Shown here piece by piece: positions 1 to 12,691 of a DNA stretch of 64,000 bases. The position numbers and the translations under genes are program-made. Positions within the stretch are counted from its first letter, which is position 1, and the number at the start of each line of letters is the position of its first letter. Under the pieces are notes generated by a model. The model made no database searches and was not told the origin of the DNA. It saw nothing but the letters and a program-made list of their open reading frames with translations. Origin of the DNA: Phoronis australis (taxonomy: Eukaryota > Phoronida > Phoronidae); assembly GCA_002633005.1 (NCBI GenBank), contig NMRA01000951.1, forward strand, positions 4,427 to 68,426, in the 5' to 3' direction.

Positions 1-291
1 AATAAAATGGCTGCCGAAGGCAGTGCACATTTGAAATAACTCGGCACAAATTAAAGAAAACTTCCGAATCGATGAATGCGGTATATCTGTGAGAGTTAAA
101 TCGAATCCTATTCAGATCATAACTTTGAAGTGGAATAATTCGGTGAGTACAACAGCAAGTCGGTTTTATGCTTAGGCGGACGAACATTGGGCTCCCCAGT
201 ATACTCCACGTCATCAAGAATTTCGACAGTGGTTTACGTGCGTTCTACAAAACACAATGTGACAAGCTTCAAGTCAAAACACGGGGCAAAC

Positions 292-390
292 CTTAATCTT
301 CTGAGCTTCATTGATACACTGCTGAAAACTGCCAGTATAAAGAGCATTTCTTATTTCAAAAAGCTCGTCTGTATCGCCTTGTGAAGCCAT
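292..390 (-). CDS. COPE: Coatomer subunit epsilon, first coding exon (partial gene)
   Basis: Epsilon-COP is a helical-repeat subunit of the COPI coat, which moves cargo from Golgi to ER. The minus strand opens with ATG at 390 in a good context (AAAATGGCT) and reads 33 residues, beginning [18 protein letters not shown] and ending [11 protein letters not shown]. This matches the start of animal COPE (DELF, a Y-x-G-S-[YF]-QQCINEAQ core) closely. The exon ends in frame at AAG, followed by GTTTGC, a usable but weak donor. Later exons must lie left of the window; I found none of them in 1-291. Family identification comes from the distinctive motif; a single exon cannot show whether the gene is intact. 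Confidence 0.8.
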
Positions 391-1255
391 TTTCCGGATA
401 ATTGTGCCCAAACAATAACAAGATAATGGTCCAACACAAGTGTGCGCTAAAGATCTTCAGAATGTCACAAATTTGTAAAATGGAAGCAAAAGTTATGGGT
501 AATGAACAATAATTTATTATTGTAAGAAGCTTCGAAAAAGTGATTATTTCAATTAAGTCGAGATTCACTTTAAGTCTAGTTTTCATATTTCTCAATAGAG
601 GGTGCGAGTAAGTTCATGAGAGGGGTGTGGACAATTTCAATAAGCTTGACCCCTAAATCCAAGATGGCCGCTCGAGTGTAGTGAGTTACTTCCTCAAAGT
701 TACGTTTGAGAGAAAAGTTACAGTATCCGACTCTATAAAGGTAAGATTGTTGCTGATATTGAGAAAATACGTATGTTGTGATGTTTGTATCCTCGAAGCT
801 GATTCTGTCTTAAGTGTCAATCGTTGATTTGTAGACCTCACTTTTGTTCTCAATCTCGTGGCTACTGCACGTCTCCACTTACCGTCTTACGACTACACTT
901 GACTAGTCGACTGAGCACTAGTCAGTTGTCAGTCTCATTCAGTCAATGTCTCGAGCAGGGGAACTATGCCAGCAGATGAAGAATGGACAGGATTGACATC
1001 GGTGATGTCGTGTAAACCACGAAAACGTTAAGTTGTGGAGGCCTAGGCAAAACCTGAAGTACTGAGCCAGTGACCTCCATTTTGGGCCAAATATCGGTCC
1101 CATTGACCTCGGAAAAATATTGAAAAAGCATGCGAAAATCTCCTCATAACGCCCTAAAATTCACCTCAAGTGGTTGAAAAATTTCCGTCGAGGTTCGAAT
1201 CACTTGTAACTCACACAAGTGACTTGGCTTATGCTAGACTTTCAATGAAGGTATT
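391..1255. other. Upstream flank of COPE, no gene seen
   Basis: No credible coding region. The stretch should hold the COPE promoter. At 662-672 there is a YY1-like AAGATGGCCGC, and at 740/741 an AAAG|GTAAGA donor-like site on the plus strand, compatible with a noncoding first exon of a divergent transcript. The ATG in the YY1-like motif is closed after five codons, so no protein is claimed. Confidence 0.4.
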
Positions 1256-2254
1256 TATTAGCCAAAATGGCTAAAGCATCTGAAAACTTTTAGCCATTTT
1301 CAGAAATTATTTGCCAAATACCTTCTCTTTTCCCTACCCCCACAATTGATGAAAATACCACTACACGGACCATACTTTTTTATTTTTAGTATCTTTTCAT
1401 AATGTACCAGGGCTCGACATAACGAGCTGCAGGTCGCATTTGACACCTGAAATTTGGAAATGCGAGCTGAGATTTTGGCCAGCTCGCATTAATTCGCAAA
1501 GTGCTACCTGGAATTTCCAACATATGCGAGCTGAGTTTCTAAACTTCTCGGCTGACACCTGGGAAATGTAAAGCAACTCGGGTGATTCCGACCGTTATTT
1601 GGTTGTTGCCAAATCAAGTTTAAAAGAACACTCATTGAGATCAGCACTCCCGATGACTTGTAAACATGTGAACAAGGGAATGCAGAATTGGTCTTTGNTA
1701 ACGTGCAGACGAGCACTCCAAATTGGAACGCTAAGTCCCGCGTGGTTGCGCTGCACGCGAAACAAGATGGCGGACGAACTTTGGAGCCTGACGAAAATAG
1801 GTAACCGGACTATATTAGCCAAAATGGCTAAAGCATCTGAAAACTTTTAGCCATTTTCAGAAATTATTTGCCAAATACCTTCTCTTTTCCCTACCCCCAC
1901 AATTGATAAAAATACCACTACACAGACCATACTTTTTTATTTTTAGTATCTTTTCATAATGTACCAGAGCTCGACATAACGAGCTGCAGGTCGCATTTGA
2001 CACCTGAAATTTGGAAATGCGAGCTGAGATTTTGGCCAGCTCGCATTAATTCGTAAAGTGCTACCTGGAATTTCCAACATATGCGAGCTGAGTTTCTAAA
2101 CTTCACGGCTGACACCTGGGAAATGTAAAGCAACTCGGGTGATTCCGACCGTTATTTGGTTGTTGCCAAATCAAGTTCAAAAGAACACTCATTGAGATCA
2201 GCACTCCCGATGACTTGTAAACATGTGAACAAGGGAATGCAGAATTGGTCTTTG
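1256..2254. repeat. Near-identical direct duplication (442 bp, offset 557)
   Basis: Bases 1256-1697 recur at 1813-2254 with only scattered substitutions. The first copy stops exactly at the single N at 1698, after which the sequence differs from what follows copy two. Both copies include about 150 bp of flank plus the beginning of the transposon called at 1965. This pattern fits a second haplotype fragment joined by a placeholder N better than a recent biological duplication. Confidence 0.85.
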
Positions 2255-3337
2255 ACGCATTTTATTGGCCAATACTTTGGGTTTTTTTGCAAATTTCTGG
2301 TTGTGCTGAAGAAAGTTTCAGACCTTGGAATAATACGTGATAAAACGTCAGAAAGCAGTGGTGTTTCTACTACTTCTTAAACGATGAACTTACCAAGCTT
2401 AGTGGTGGAAAAACATTTATTTTTCATGTTAGGTGTCCTTAATCAAAGTATGGCATCATCCACGGCAATATGCCTGATCGCACTGCGGCACTGGTTAGTT
2501 CCACTGTTAGCACTGGAAAGCGGTCTCGGCAGACGATCGTCTTGACTTGGAAAAGTGTGTTTCGTTTTTTATCGCAAAAGACAGCAATTGTGAAAATGAC
2601 ATCCGAATTAATCGCCAAACGATGGGCATGCCTTTGCGCATTTTCAGCAGAATAATAGAAACCCGCACCGTCGGAAATCATTTCGAGGCTTTTTATTTCA
2701 TGGAAAATTAATTTTTGACCACATAAAAAGCACAAGTTCCACTTTTTTGTTGTGAAATTTGCAGTGATTTGTTTCCGCGTATCAATATGTCATTCAGCGA
2801 GTAGGGCAACGTTTCACAGATTTCTTCTGACAGGATGTTTTTTTCAAGTTGCAAAGTTTTGCCTGCAAACAAGTGAAAGAAATTTGCACTCAGGGTTATC
2901 AATCATTTGATCTTCAACGACTTTATTGACGGTCATATAATAAGTCAGTTCTAGAAAAGTTGCGGATTCTTTTTCAATGAGTATTTTCTCCTTTTTCACG
3001 TTGCACACTTAACTAATCGAATGCATGTGTCGGTTAGAGAGCACTGAGTTAACTTTCACGTCGGCAACTGCTTGGCACTCCAGGGTGTACTGAAGAATGG
3101 TATGATATGCTTGTAAGAACTCAATTTTGCGAGATGAAATTTGTGAGTTGTTAATGTCGCAAGGGCATAATCTTAAGCATTTTCTGACAACCTATAAGCC
3201 AATTTTGGTCCATAAAAATGTCGGGAAAGTTTTGAGACCTGGAATTTATGAATGCAATCTGGGTTTTGAAAATGCGACCAAGAAATTTGGCTTGGTTGCA
3301 AAATGCGACCTGGAGATTTTCATAGCGTCGACCCCTG
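1965..3337. mobile_element. Non-autonomous DNA transposon, hAT-like, 5-bp target duplication
   Basis: The left end is CAGAGCTCGACATAACGAGC (CAGGG in the haplotype copy at 1408) and the right end is the inverse, GTCGACCCCTG. The element is flanked by TGTAC at 1960-1964 and TGTAC at 3338-3342, a perfect 5-bp direct repeat. CAGGG termini are typical of hAT elements; 5-bp duplications are known for the hAT5 subgroup, whereas most hATs make 8 bp. No transposase is recognisable. The right part (about 2790-3337) is homologous to 51815-52344. The motif 'gcgacctg' recurs near both ends. Confidence 0.65.
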
Positions 3338-3342
3338 TGTAC

Positions 3343-6300
3343 TACAAGAAAAGTCATTTGCCTTAAGAAAATAACTAATGATCAACATTCCAAGGTCATA
3401 TAGCAACCTAATAAGCTTGATGGTATGACAGCCAACATGGGTTTTATTATGACCCAAACAGTTTGGGCAGAGGTCGCCGCTATACCCTAGTTACTGCGTG
3501 TGTACGCCAGCCACGTGGGCATTTAAATGATGGTGACGTGTGATGGCGGGGATTGCCGGCCATATGGGCATTTCATTGATGTTGATCTAAAAAAATGTGG
3601 CCAACTCTACCATCGCCAGTTCCGCTCAGAATTCGCCAATGGCGAACTGGCGAGTGGTTAGCGCGAGCCTAGTATGACAGTTTGAAAGAGAGCACAAAAA
3701 TGTTAATTTTGACTACGTGGTGTAGAGCCTATGAGAGCTTGCAACAAGGTGGGGGGTGGTATGGATGGTGATCGGATGGTAGAATTGTCCCCTCACCTTG
3801 AAATATCAAGGGCGCTGGTCCCCATTGGTATCTGTTTAATTTCATCATTTGTACGTTAGGGGTGGCAGGCCAAAAAAGTGCTTTCATTCTTCAGTGATCA
3901 TTTCCAGTTTTATACATGTAGAATTCCAACTCCAGTTTTCGGTCACCATTTACTTTTTCACCACTCGCGATAATCACAAAATACTTCAATTTACAACACC
4001 CGAGTTAGACCACAACCAGAGCTAGACTGAGGAGAGCAGATTATTATGGATGTGTTCAAGTCGTGTGAACAAAATTTTTCTTTCATGGTATGTGTTATCT
4101 CAATGCACACATTAGGTCTCACAGTCTCAACTGACCTCGGTAGAGTCAGTAGTCGTACCTGAAGCCCTCCATACATTGATTAATCTGTCATGGGCATGTT
4201 GTTATGAATACCTGTTGCGCGTAGAGGGACACCTTAGGAAGCCATTGATGTCGTTTAATGCTTCCACATCCATTTTTTTCCAAATAGTCAGTTGGCTAAA
4301 TCAGCAACTGGCCATTGTTACACTGCTCGCGTCAGGGGATATAACGATATAACGAGCCCTAGTGGTCATGGTGGGCTCCTTTCTGCTGTTTCACAAAAAC
4401 AACAGTACATGCCGAGTGTAATGGATTAAGTATCGTTTTCCCGTCAAGGCGAGGGTGAACCATGAGGAGACGCCAGAGTGAGTCATTCTAGCTAAACTAA
4501 TGGTGAAATCCACTTCCACTGATATCTGCGTGATTACGGATCGTTTTGTCTAGTTATTTTTGGGGTGTACAGTGTAGTGTTCTGTAAAATTTCACAAATA
4601 TAGGATACAATATGGTAGGCTGTGAAATTTTATTTTTTCCATGTGAAGTATTACCGTACAATTATTCAATCGCTTAAGGTGTTGCTAATCATTTCTTCAG
4701 CAAAAAATGGAATTTCACTGGATCATCATGCTTCAGTCATTGGTGCTGTAAAGCAAACAAAATTTAAGCTTTATAAAGATGGTTCAAGATTTTAAACGTG
4801 GCCCAGACCTTTCCAAACAATGTTCAAGATTTCCAAACGTGACGCCTAACTTTTTCACCGTTGTGTAACACCATATGCATATATATACACAGGGAGAGAC
4901 GCTGTTGCGATTAAGGTCACGTACTTGCCTCACACCCGCACTGTGGCACTTGAAATGGGCTGTTGGCACATTCAAAACAGTGCAGTCATGATTTGTATAC
5001 ATATGCCATTTGCTTTTTTTGTAAATGACATCTGTCTGTGTTGATGACCAAATAAGGTGTCAACATCTACACCAGGTGGTCCAAATTAAGCAATCGTAAT
5101 CCGTCGGCATTTTTACATGCCATTGATGCGGGTTGCAGTCCAAAAAGTGCCCGTTTAATACGTCTTGTGAATGTATTGCTTTCAAAGAATATTCGTGTTT
5201 CTAGCCAAACTAACTCGTCATAGGTTGTCAGATTAGGGCCATAAACACGGTAATTTTCCCCTTGTTTTTGCACAACAATACTTGGCAAAATTGTGACTTT
5301 CCGTTTTTAAAAGCGGATTGCTTGGCTGCAAATAATTGTGGAAAAATACCAAAAATTGTTTTGTGACAGCTTTACAGTACAAACAATGCTTGTAATAGAC
5401 TAAGGTTTTCTTAATCTTTAATTTCATGGAGAAACAACGAATGAAATTCTGTTTTAAAGTGGAAGTTCAACCGTTGGCCATATTGTCTGCCAAGTACATT
5501 TATGTGAAGAATTTACACAGAGACAATGCTCAGAACTATATTCTTCCCCCATTAGACACGGTTGTTGGCAACTCAACGTCTTTGTTAGCAGGGTTTGATT
5601 TTGGACAAACTTAAATAAAAAAGAGGAGGCGGGATAATGTCCTTTGTGTAGTTTTATAATGAACCTGTGCACTGGTGATGATAGTGACTTTGTGAAGAAG
5701 ATCCTAAAGTGTGGGCTTCTGAGAATAGTGATGTCCTTTGATAGATGTAAGTCTTTCTATTTGAGGCTATATTCCGTCCGCTTATGGTATGCGAAACGAC
5801 GTTGCAGTCCAAATTCATTCTCTGTCCAAAGCAACTGTATCATAGTTCAAAACGACTTGACCTTAATTGTTTTTTGGTTTAGCATTTTATGGTTTTATGC
5901 GGTGATGTATTGCAAACAAATTAGTGCACATACATAAAGTCTTGAGTGTCCTTTTAATGGCTGTCAGATTAAATGGAGTTGTATAGAAGGAGAGACATGT
6001 ACATGTACTAAAGATTAATATATTAAATTGTTGTGTGAGTCAGGCATGACTGTGCTCGCAGATGAAAAATTTATCTCTAGATAACATCTTCAACGGCAGT
6101 TTTTAAAGTTTGCCCATAGTATTGTAAAAAGTTTGCAGTTTGAGACAGTCTCTTAAATTACAGAAGCTCGAGCAGAGGATGAATTTTCTTCATTCTCCAG
6201 ATTGGGACATGGTCAATTTTGACATTTGTGTTTCTCAAATTCTAGACACCGTGTTTTGTATTGACCAAGTTCATAACCGCATCTAAAATAAGTTCCAACT

Positions 6301-6904
6301 CAACCTTTTCATGTGTCTTAAAACCTTTTGAAGTGCCTTAATAACGCGTAACATGAAGGTGAATGATCTGTTGTAATTGGTTGTAATTCTTGAATTTGAG
6401 ATGACCTATATTGATTATTTCTGAAGTTTGGTAGAAGCTCCCGACTTCAAGCAAAATAATTAAATTCTCACTGTGTCAAGCTGGAGAATTTTTTACTTGA
6501 CTTCATTATTGTTCTTCTCTCAACTTTAATAGTGATCATCAATTGTCCAACAGATGGAGTTACCTGCCATGCCTGATGAAGGTTCTCTTTACAAGACATA
6601 AAATGTACAGTTGTGTAGATCTGTTGGGCTACATAACCTTAAAGGCACTATTTCCGCTTCATTTTTGTTAAAAACTTCATGAAACGGATCTTTACGCAAA
6701 CACTTTTATTCGAAACCTAAGCCCAAATAATAGCCTTTGCCATGGCATCGAATTTTTTTATAGTGAACTGAATTTAATACAGATTTTTTTAGCTTAATTT
6801 TTTCATTTTGTGTGGTGCACCAAGAAATAAATGGATGCCGGACGAAGTGTCAATCGAAGATTCGAGTGTCGAATATGAACTTGGAGTTTCGGTTAATCTC
6901 AAGA
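3343..6904. other. Intergenic, no gene seen
   Basis: About 3.5 kb of AT-rich sequence. The longest open frames (5067-5937) overlap on both strands and show no motif, no convincing splice partners and no family resemblance. Nothing supportable is called. Confidence 0.5.
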
Positions 6905-7135
6905 TCGTGTACAGGCCTACGTGAACTCGAAATACCCACTCAAATAATCACGTTCATGCTAATATAATTAGTTAACGGGTGAAATAAGTGCTTCTGGAAC
7001 AAATAATTACAGAAATTTGCTACATTGAACAAAATATTCACCAGATTTCTTTAATGTGTGTTTAATTAAGAGCTCACGCTTACGCGATCTTCAGATTAAG
7101 CAAAATTCAAGTTCACGCATACCAAACAAGTAATG
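6905..7135. repeat. Dispersed repeat fragment (also at 53170-53330)
   Basis: The block around 7078-7130 (cacgcttacgcgatcttc, then gttcacgcata) matches the block around 53268-53318 (cacacatacgcgatcttg, then gttcacgcata), with looser similarity in the preceding AT-rich part. It looks like the end of an interspersed element. No termini or target duplications were found. Confidence 0.45.
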
Positions 7136-7240
7136 GCAGGCGTTCGGTATAAGATAGGTTGTCCTCCGTTGAAAAGGCTTGCTAATCGTCCTCAAGTTGA
7201 CTATTACCGCCGTAAAGTTTGAAATGAAGATCAGTTTGGG

Positions 7241-10200
7241 TGCTGGACTTATCTGCGATCCCAGATGGCTGTTACACGGTCTCAGTAAGGAAAGATTTTG
7301 CTCGACAGGTAAGTCGTCAACGAATGACCGAGGCGCACTTTCAATGCTAACCATAAAGTTTTCTGAATGTTATGGTAGATTTATTTTACTGCCTACCAGT
7401 ACACCGACATTACAATATTCCTGTAGTAAAATTCTTGGTGTCTTTGACTGAGTATTTTTTGCGTTATTTTACTGTTTTAGTTGTTTAGGCCACGGGCTCG
7501 GTTTCGTCCACTTGTGTAGTGGATTAATTTGAGCAAACAAAGAAGCCATATTTACAAGTGTTTCTCATGTAAAAGTAAGGGGACTCAAGGTAAGGGCTGT
7601 TGAAACCAATTAAGATTTGTTGTGTCATTGTGTGATCTAAGGCATAACAGCAATCCTTGAGTAATAATCATTTAATAATCTTCTCTTTTCCGAATTCATG
7701 TCATCTTGCAGTGTGTATAGAGACTGACAGTCTATACAGCCTGTTAGTGCTAGTCTTGATACTCTAGCAGCCCTACACAACTAACTAGTCTTGTGGCTGT
7801 TTATGTTGACTGGCAGTCTATACATGTAACCAGTTAGTCCTACTTTTGATACTCTCTGCAAGGCTAACTGTGTAGTCTTGTGGTTGTATACAGGACATGC
7901 TGGTAGTCAATACACCCTGCTAGTGGTAGTCTGGATATTCCCAAATTGGTGGTTTGTATTAATGTTATTTGTTGTTCTTCAGGGCGTTGCACCAGTCATG
8001 ACAGACAAGCATGAGTGGACTGCTCCACTGACAACTGCCAGCACTTTCAACTTGCATAGCAGGGAGTTACTAGAAGGTGCTGATGAAGACAAATGAATTG
8101 AGAAGGGGTCATCTGACCATGATGCATTCAAAAGAACCCAACATTGGTGAAGAATGCTTCGCCATCAACAGCAGGTACCTATTCTAGCTTTGGATAATGG
8201 CACATTATAGCATTCTGTAATGTTAACAGCAACAGAAAGTGTATTGTTTTTACCAAGGTATCAGCAGCCAATTGCCATCTCACGTTAACATGGATTTGAT
8301 TTTATGTTGTAGAACAAGAGATGTGTTGGGAATTTTCAACCTGCTGATTCTTATGTACTCTGGCAAGCGTTTTGCTACTCTCAAGGCCTTGTGTACCGGC
8401 TTACCAGAATTCTGCTAGCTATCAAGGATCACAGCAGGCCAGTCCTGGAAGATGAAGCTGGCAATGCAAGGTAATTAATATAGCTGCGCCAAACATGCAT
8501 TTTGGCTACTGGTGTGGCCACGACTCAGTATTCAACAGGGGTTTAAAACTAAATTGTAAGTGGCCATTAGTGGGGTAGTGCTAAAGTGAGTGATAATTTA
8601 GGACTCTGCTAGAAACAAAGGGGCAAACACAAAATTGAGATGAGAAGACGTGGGAAGACCTTTTCTGCAATGAACAAGCCATGCCACATCCTGTTATGTC
8701 CCCAAGGCTACATCAGTGCAGCTTATGACAAAAAGACCACCTGCAATGCTTACAAGAAAGTTGAATTTGATTGTTCCTTGAATGGGAGATGATAGGCATA
8801 GCAGTGACACAGCTTTGAACATTGGATTGCCTTAGGTCCTGGGTGACAGCCCCAGGTGCAGGCCTTCATCTAGGTGGCATCTAGGGTGTCCAACTACACA
8901 ACCCGACATGAATTTAGACACATTAGGTAGGTCGCCCTATTTAGCTTTTGGACACCCAAGTAAAGCGTACCATTTTTTAGCTAACAACAGCCCTGGAAGC
9001 TAACTGTCCTGTCTGAATAAGAAAGTTAAGACATGGTGTAAGATGGGATAGACTTTATTACAGACCACAGTAACATTCCACACCATTACAGCGATTTGAC
9101 TTAAGGTCATAGAAATAGTCAAGAGTAATTGGTCATGGATGCTTTCACTAATTAGAAAACTCATTTTGAATGCCCTATTCTTTAAATCATGTATGAACCA
9201 CCTGCTAAATGCTAATATGTGGTGGGGAACAATTCAGCCACCCTGTGACAAATGCTGCTATTTGTATTGTTTTCGCTTCTTGAAATGTGTGAAACTCTAA
9301 TCACTTAATTAACTATTTGTAGTATATTTTTGTATTTTGAATAACGAAAACATGTTATCCAGTGTTTGAAATGACTTCGAAAAAGTTTCTAAAACACTGA
9401 AAGAGGTGCATAATGTACTGATTGTTTGTAGAGTTTCATATGTTTCACACTCTTCATGTTTCAGGGTAAACCAATGCTGCTGCATTCATTTTCGTGTCTG
9501 GCAATGGCATTAACAAATTGTTATTTTTTCTAGGGGAGCAACTTATCTTCAACAAGAAGAGCAGGAGATGGTTGACCATTCCGGTGAAGGCTTCTAAGAG
9601 CTATGACGAGGTGATGATTGTAAAAACCCGGTTAAAAGACAAGTCAGACATGGACTGCCTCCATGAACATAAAAGCAAAATGACTCCCGCTTGTTGTCTG
9701 ACAACATTGCCGTCTTCGAATTATTGCCATCAGTAGAAGTCAATGCGTCAAAGAAGCTGCCTGACAGAGGTTATTTAAGATGATATGGNATGCTGCACTT
9801 ATCTGCGATCCCAGATGGCTGTTACACGGTCTCAGTAAGGAAAGATTTTGCTCGACAGGTAAGTCGTCAACTTGAACGGATGTCCAAGGCGCACTTGTTA
9901 CAGCATTGCTAACCATACTTAGTTTTCAGAATGTTATGGTAGATTTATTTTACTGCCTAACAGTACATAACACACCGACATTACAATATTCCTTTAGTAA
10001 AATCCTTGGTGTCTTTGACTGAGCATTTTTTGCGTTATTTTACTATTTAGTTGTTTAGCCCTCGGGCTCGGTTTCGTCCACTTCTGACTTTTGCGAAGTC
10101 ATGTCATCTTGCAGTGTGTATAGAGACTGACAGTCTATACAGCCTGTTAGTGCTAGTCTTGATACTCTAGCAGCCCTACACAACTAACTAGTCTTGTTCT

Positions 10201-11635
10201 TGTATATGTTGACTGCGTGATACGGTGGGCTTTGGGCACCTACTTACCACAAATTTTACCACTTCAGCACTGTCCAAGAAGGAAGTTTTGTTTGTATTTT
10301 GTGCTGAATTTTAGATGACAGCCTTGACTTTGAATTCACGGTCACATTTAGAAAATCAAGATTTTACTTGGAAAACATTTGCCCATGCAATTTTGTGTAT
10401 TTACACAAAGGTGTAGGTGGCCTATCTCCAGGTGTTAGTCACATTTTGAAGGTCACAATATGCAATTACATAGCCCTGAATGCCGCATCTAACCCAGCAA
10501 CCAACCAAGGGGTTACGTGTTGCCTAAGGTCACTGTAGCGTTTTCATTTCATTGACCTAATAGACATGAAAATACATCAGTTATTATTGTGTTCACAAAG
10601 GTTGAGAGAGGCTTTCATTAAGATTGGTTTCAAAATCATTACCATTTAAAATTATGAAAGCCTTGAAAACTATCACATCCTGATAGGCATAGCAGTGACA
10701 CAGCTTTGAACATTGGGTCGCCTTTGGTCCTGGGCGGCAGCCCCAGGTGCAGGCCTTCATCTAGGTGGCATCTAGGGTGTCCAACTACACAACCCGACAT
10801 AAATTTAGACACATTAGGTAGGTTGCCCTATTTTGCTTTTGGACGCCCAAGTAAAGTGTACCATTTTTTAGCTAACAACAGCCCTGGAAGCTAACTGTCC
10901 TGGCCGAATAAGAAAGTTAAGACATGGTGTAAGATGGGATAGACTTTATTGCAGACCACAGTAACATTCCACACCATAACGGCGATTTGACTCAAGGTCA
11001 TAGTCAAGAGTCATTGGTCATGGATGCCTTCATTAATTAGAAAACTCATTTTGAACGCTCTATTCTTTAAATCGTGTAAATGCTAATATGTGGTGGGGTG
11101 CTGTTATGTGTATTGTTTTCTCTTCTTGAAATGTGTGAAACTCTAATCACTTAATTAACTATATGTAGTATATTTTTATATTTTGAATAACAAAAACATG
11201 TTATCCAGTGTTTGAAGCGATTTCGAAAAAGTTTCTAAAACACTGAAAGAGGTGCATAATGTACTAATTGTTTGTAGAGTTTCATATGTTTCACACTCTT
11301 CATGTTTCAGGGTAAATCAATGCTGCTGCATTCATTTTCGTGTCTGGCAATGACATTGAAACAATTGTTATTCTTTCTAGGTGAGCAACTTATCTTCAAC
11401 AAGAAGAGCAGGAGATTGTTGTCCATTCCAGTGAAGGCTTCTAAGAGCTATGACGAGCTGATGATTGTGAAAACCCGGTCGAAAGACATGTCAGACATGC
11501 ACTGCCTCCATGAACGTAAAAGCAAAATGACTCCTGCTTGTTGTCTGACAACATTGCCGTCTTCGATTGATTGCCATCAGTTGAAGTCAATGCGTCAAAG
11601 AAGCTGCCTGACAGAGGTTATTTAAGATGATATGG
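7241..11635. repeat. Large direct duplication, copies 7241-9788 and 9791-11635
   Basis: Both copies start with the same 'ctt atctgcgatcccagatgg' block (offset 2550) and end with the same 'gaggttatttaagatgatatgg' block. They differ by large insertions or deletions: the first has extra minisatellite units and roughly 7950-8790; the second has its own 10215-10680. The single N at 9789 sits exactly at the junction. Each copy contains splice-like sites and short open frames (for example 9494-9736 and 11302-11625, related to each other), but I could not assemble a phased gene model. Two haplotypes placed in series is the simplest explanation. Confidence 0.8.
7720..7945. repeat. Degenerate minisatellite, about 90-bp unit
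   Basis: Roughly three copies of a unit containing 'gtctata', 'gttagtgctagtcttgat' and 'actagtcttgtggttgta'. The duplicated locus to the right keeps only one clear unit (10120-10215), so the copy number differs between the two versions. Confidence 0.6.
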
Positions 11636-11813
11636 CAACTGGGTGTTATTCAGTCATGTGCCCTAGTTTGTTGCAGACGATCATCTGGTACTACAGTTTG
11701 GTTTATAGTATAATCATGTTATATCCAGTTATGCAGAAGTTAACATGTTCAGTCAGGCCGTCGACCTTCAAACTCTATCATGGGCAGTTTGTGTAGTGTC
11801 AATTTGGAAACTG

Positions 11814-12145
11814 TCAAGGCTTGTAATTTCCTTTTTTAAGAAGATTTACTCTCTTTTGGTTTCGATTTCCTCTTTATGTCTCTTTTTTATCATTATTTTG
11901 ACTTCTATACCAAAAATCTCTATCAAATACCCTAGAATTAATTTGTGGAATGATACATCACCTGTCATTGATCATTGCAAGCCCTGAACCTTAACTTTGT
12001 GCAAACAATTTCAATTTCCTCTTTATGTCTCTTTTTTTGATCATTATTTTGACTTCTATACCAAAAATCTCTATCAAAGACCCTAGTATGAACTTGTGGA
12101 ATGATAGCTGTCATTGATCAGTCCAAGCCCTGAACCTTAACTTTG
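11814..12145. mobile_element. Short hAT-like element, CAAGGCTTG/CAAGCCCTG ends, partly tandem
   Basis: Starts CAAGGCTTGTAATTTCC, contains a pyrimidine-rich core (tttcctctttatgtctctttt), and ends ttgcaagccctg at about 11986. The core plus right end is repeated directly after it (to about 12133), with 'ccttaactttgtgcaaacaa' following both. The same family appears at 16842-17089 with clean ends. No coding capacity. Confidence 0.55.
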
Positions 12146-12690
12146 TGCAAACAATTTCTTTATGGAGCGTTTGGTTTATAGAAACACTTTCTACATGGTG
12201 AGTAAGATACAACTGGTATACCAGTTTAACTTGTATTACCATTGGATAGTTTTCTTGATTCTTAACTATTTTCTCAGCCAAATGTGTAGTCAGTGGTTTG
12301 TCTTCAGGTGGGTCATAGAGAGGCAGATATTTGTATACAAGGGTCACCATAAAGCTTTTGTGTTACGTAAAATTATGTTTTTAGTGATTTTTTACTGCTT
12401 AGGCAATTCACATTCATATTAAAACCTGCATTTAGAAATCTTGAATTTGAGAGTGATGGTGTTGAACATTACAATATATATTTTGAATGACTATGCTGTT
12501 GGGTTAGAGGTTGTGCTTGTAAGTAAGGTGTGTTACATGAGTAGCAGATTGCAAAAGCTATAGAACTTTTAATCAGAAAATGTTGCAACTTCTGATTATG
12601 GGCCATGGCCAAGCAACCAGGAGACTATGTCTATTGAAAGGACATCTTGTTTTGTTAATTTTGTCCAATCATCTTTCTGTCACCTGCTAA
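12146..12690. other. Intergenic, no gene seen
   Basis: Short opposing open frames only. It ends at the single N at 12691, where the LINE reading frame breaks off. Confidence 0.4.
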
Positions 12691-12691
12691 N

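Noticed and set aside
5067-5937. Overlapping small genes on both strands
   Set aside because: No motif, no splice sites in phase, no codon bias evident; ordinary chance frames in AT-rich DNA.
7205-8096. Spliced gene from exon-like blocks (ATG at 7205 with donor CAG|GTAAGT, later acceptor and open frame near 7982-8096)
   Set aside because: The phases do not agree between the blocks, no family is recognised, and the region is part of an N-marked duplication.
8303-8790. Open stretches near 8310-8470 and 8640-8790 as further exons of that locus
   Set aside because: Open in one frame but without a phased upstream or downstream partner or known domain; could be remnants of a decayed gene.
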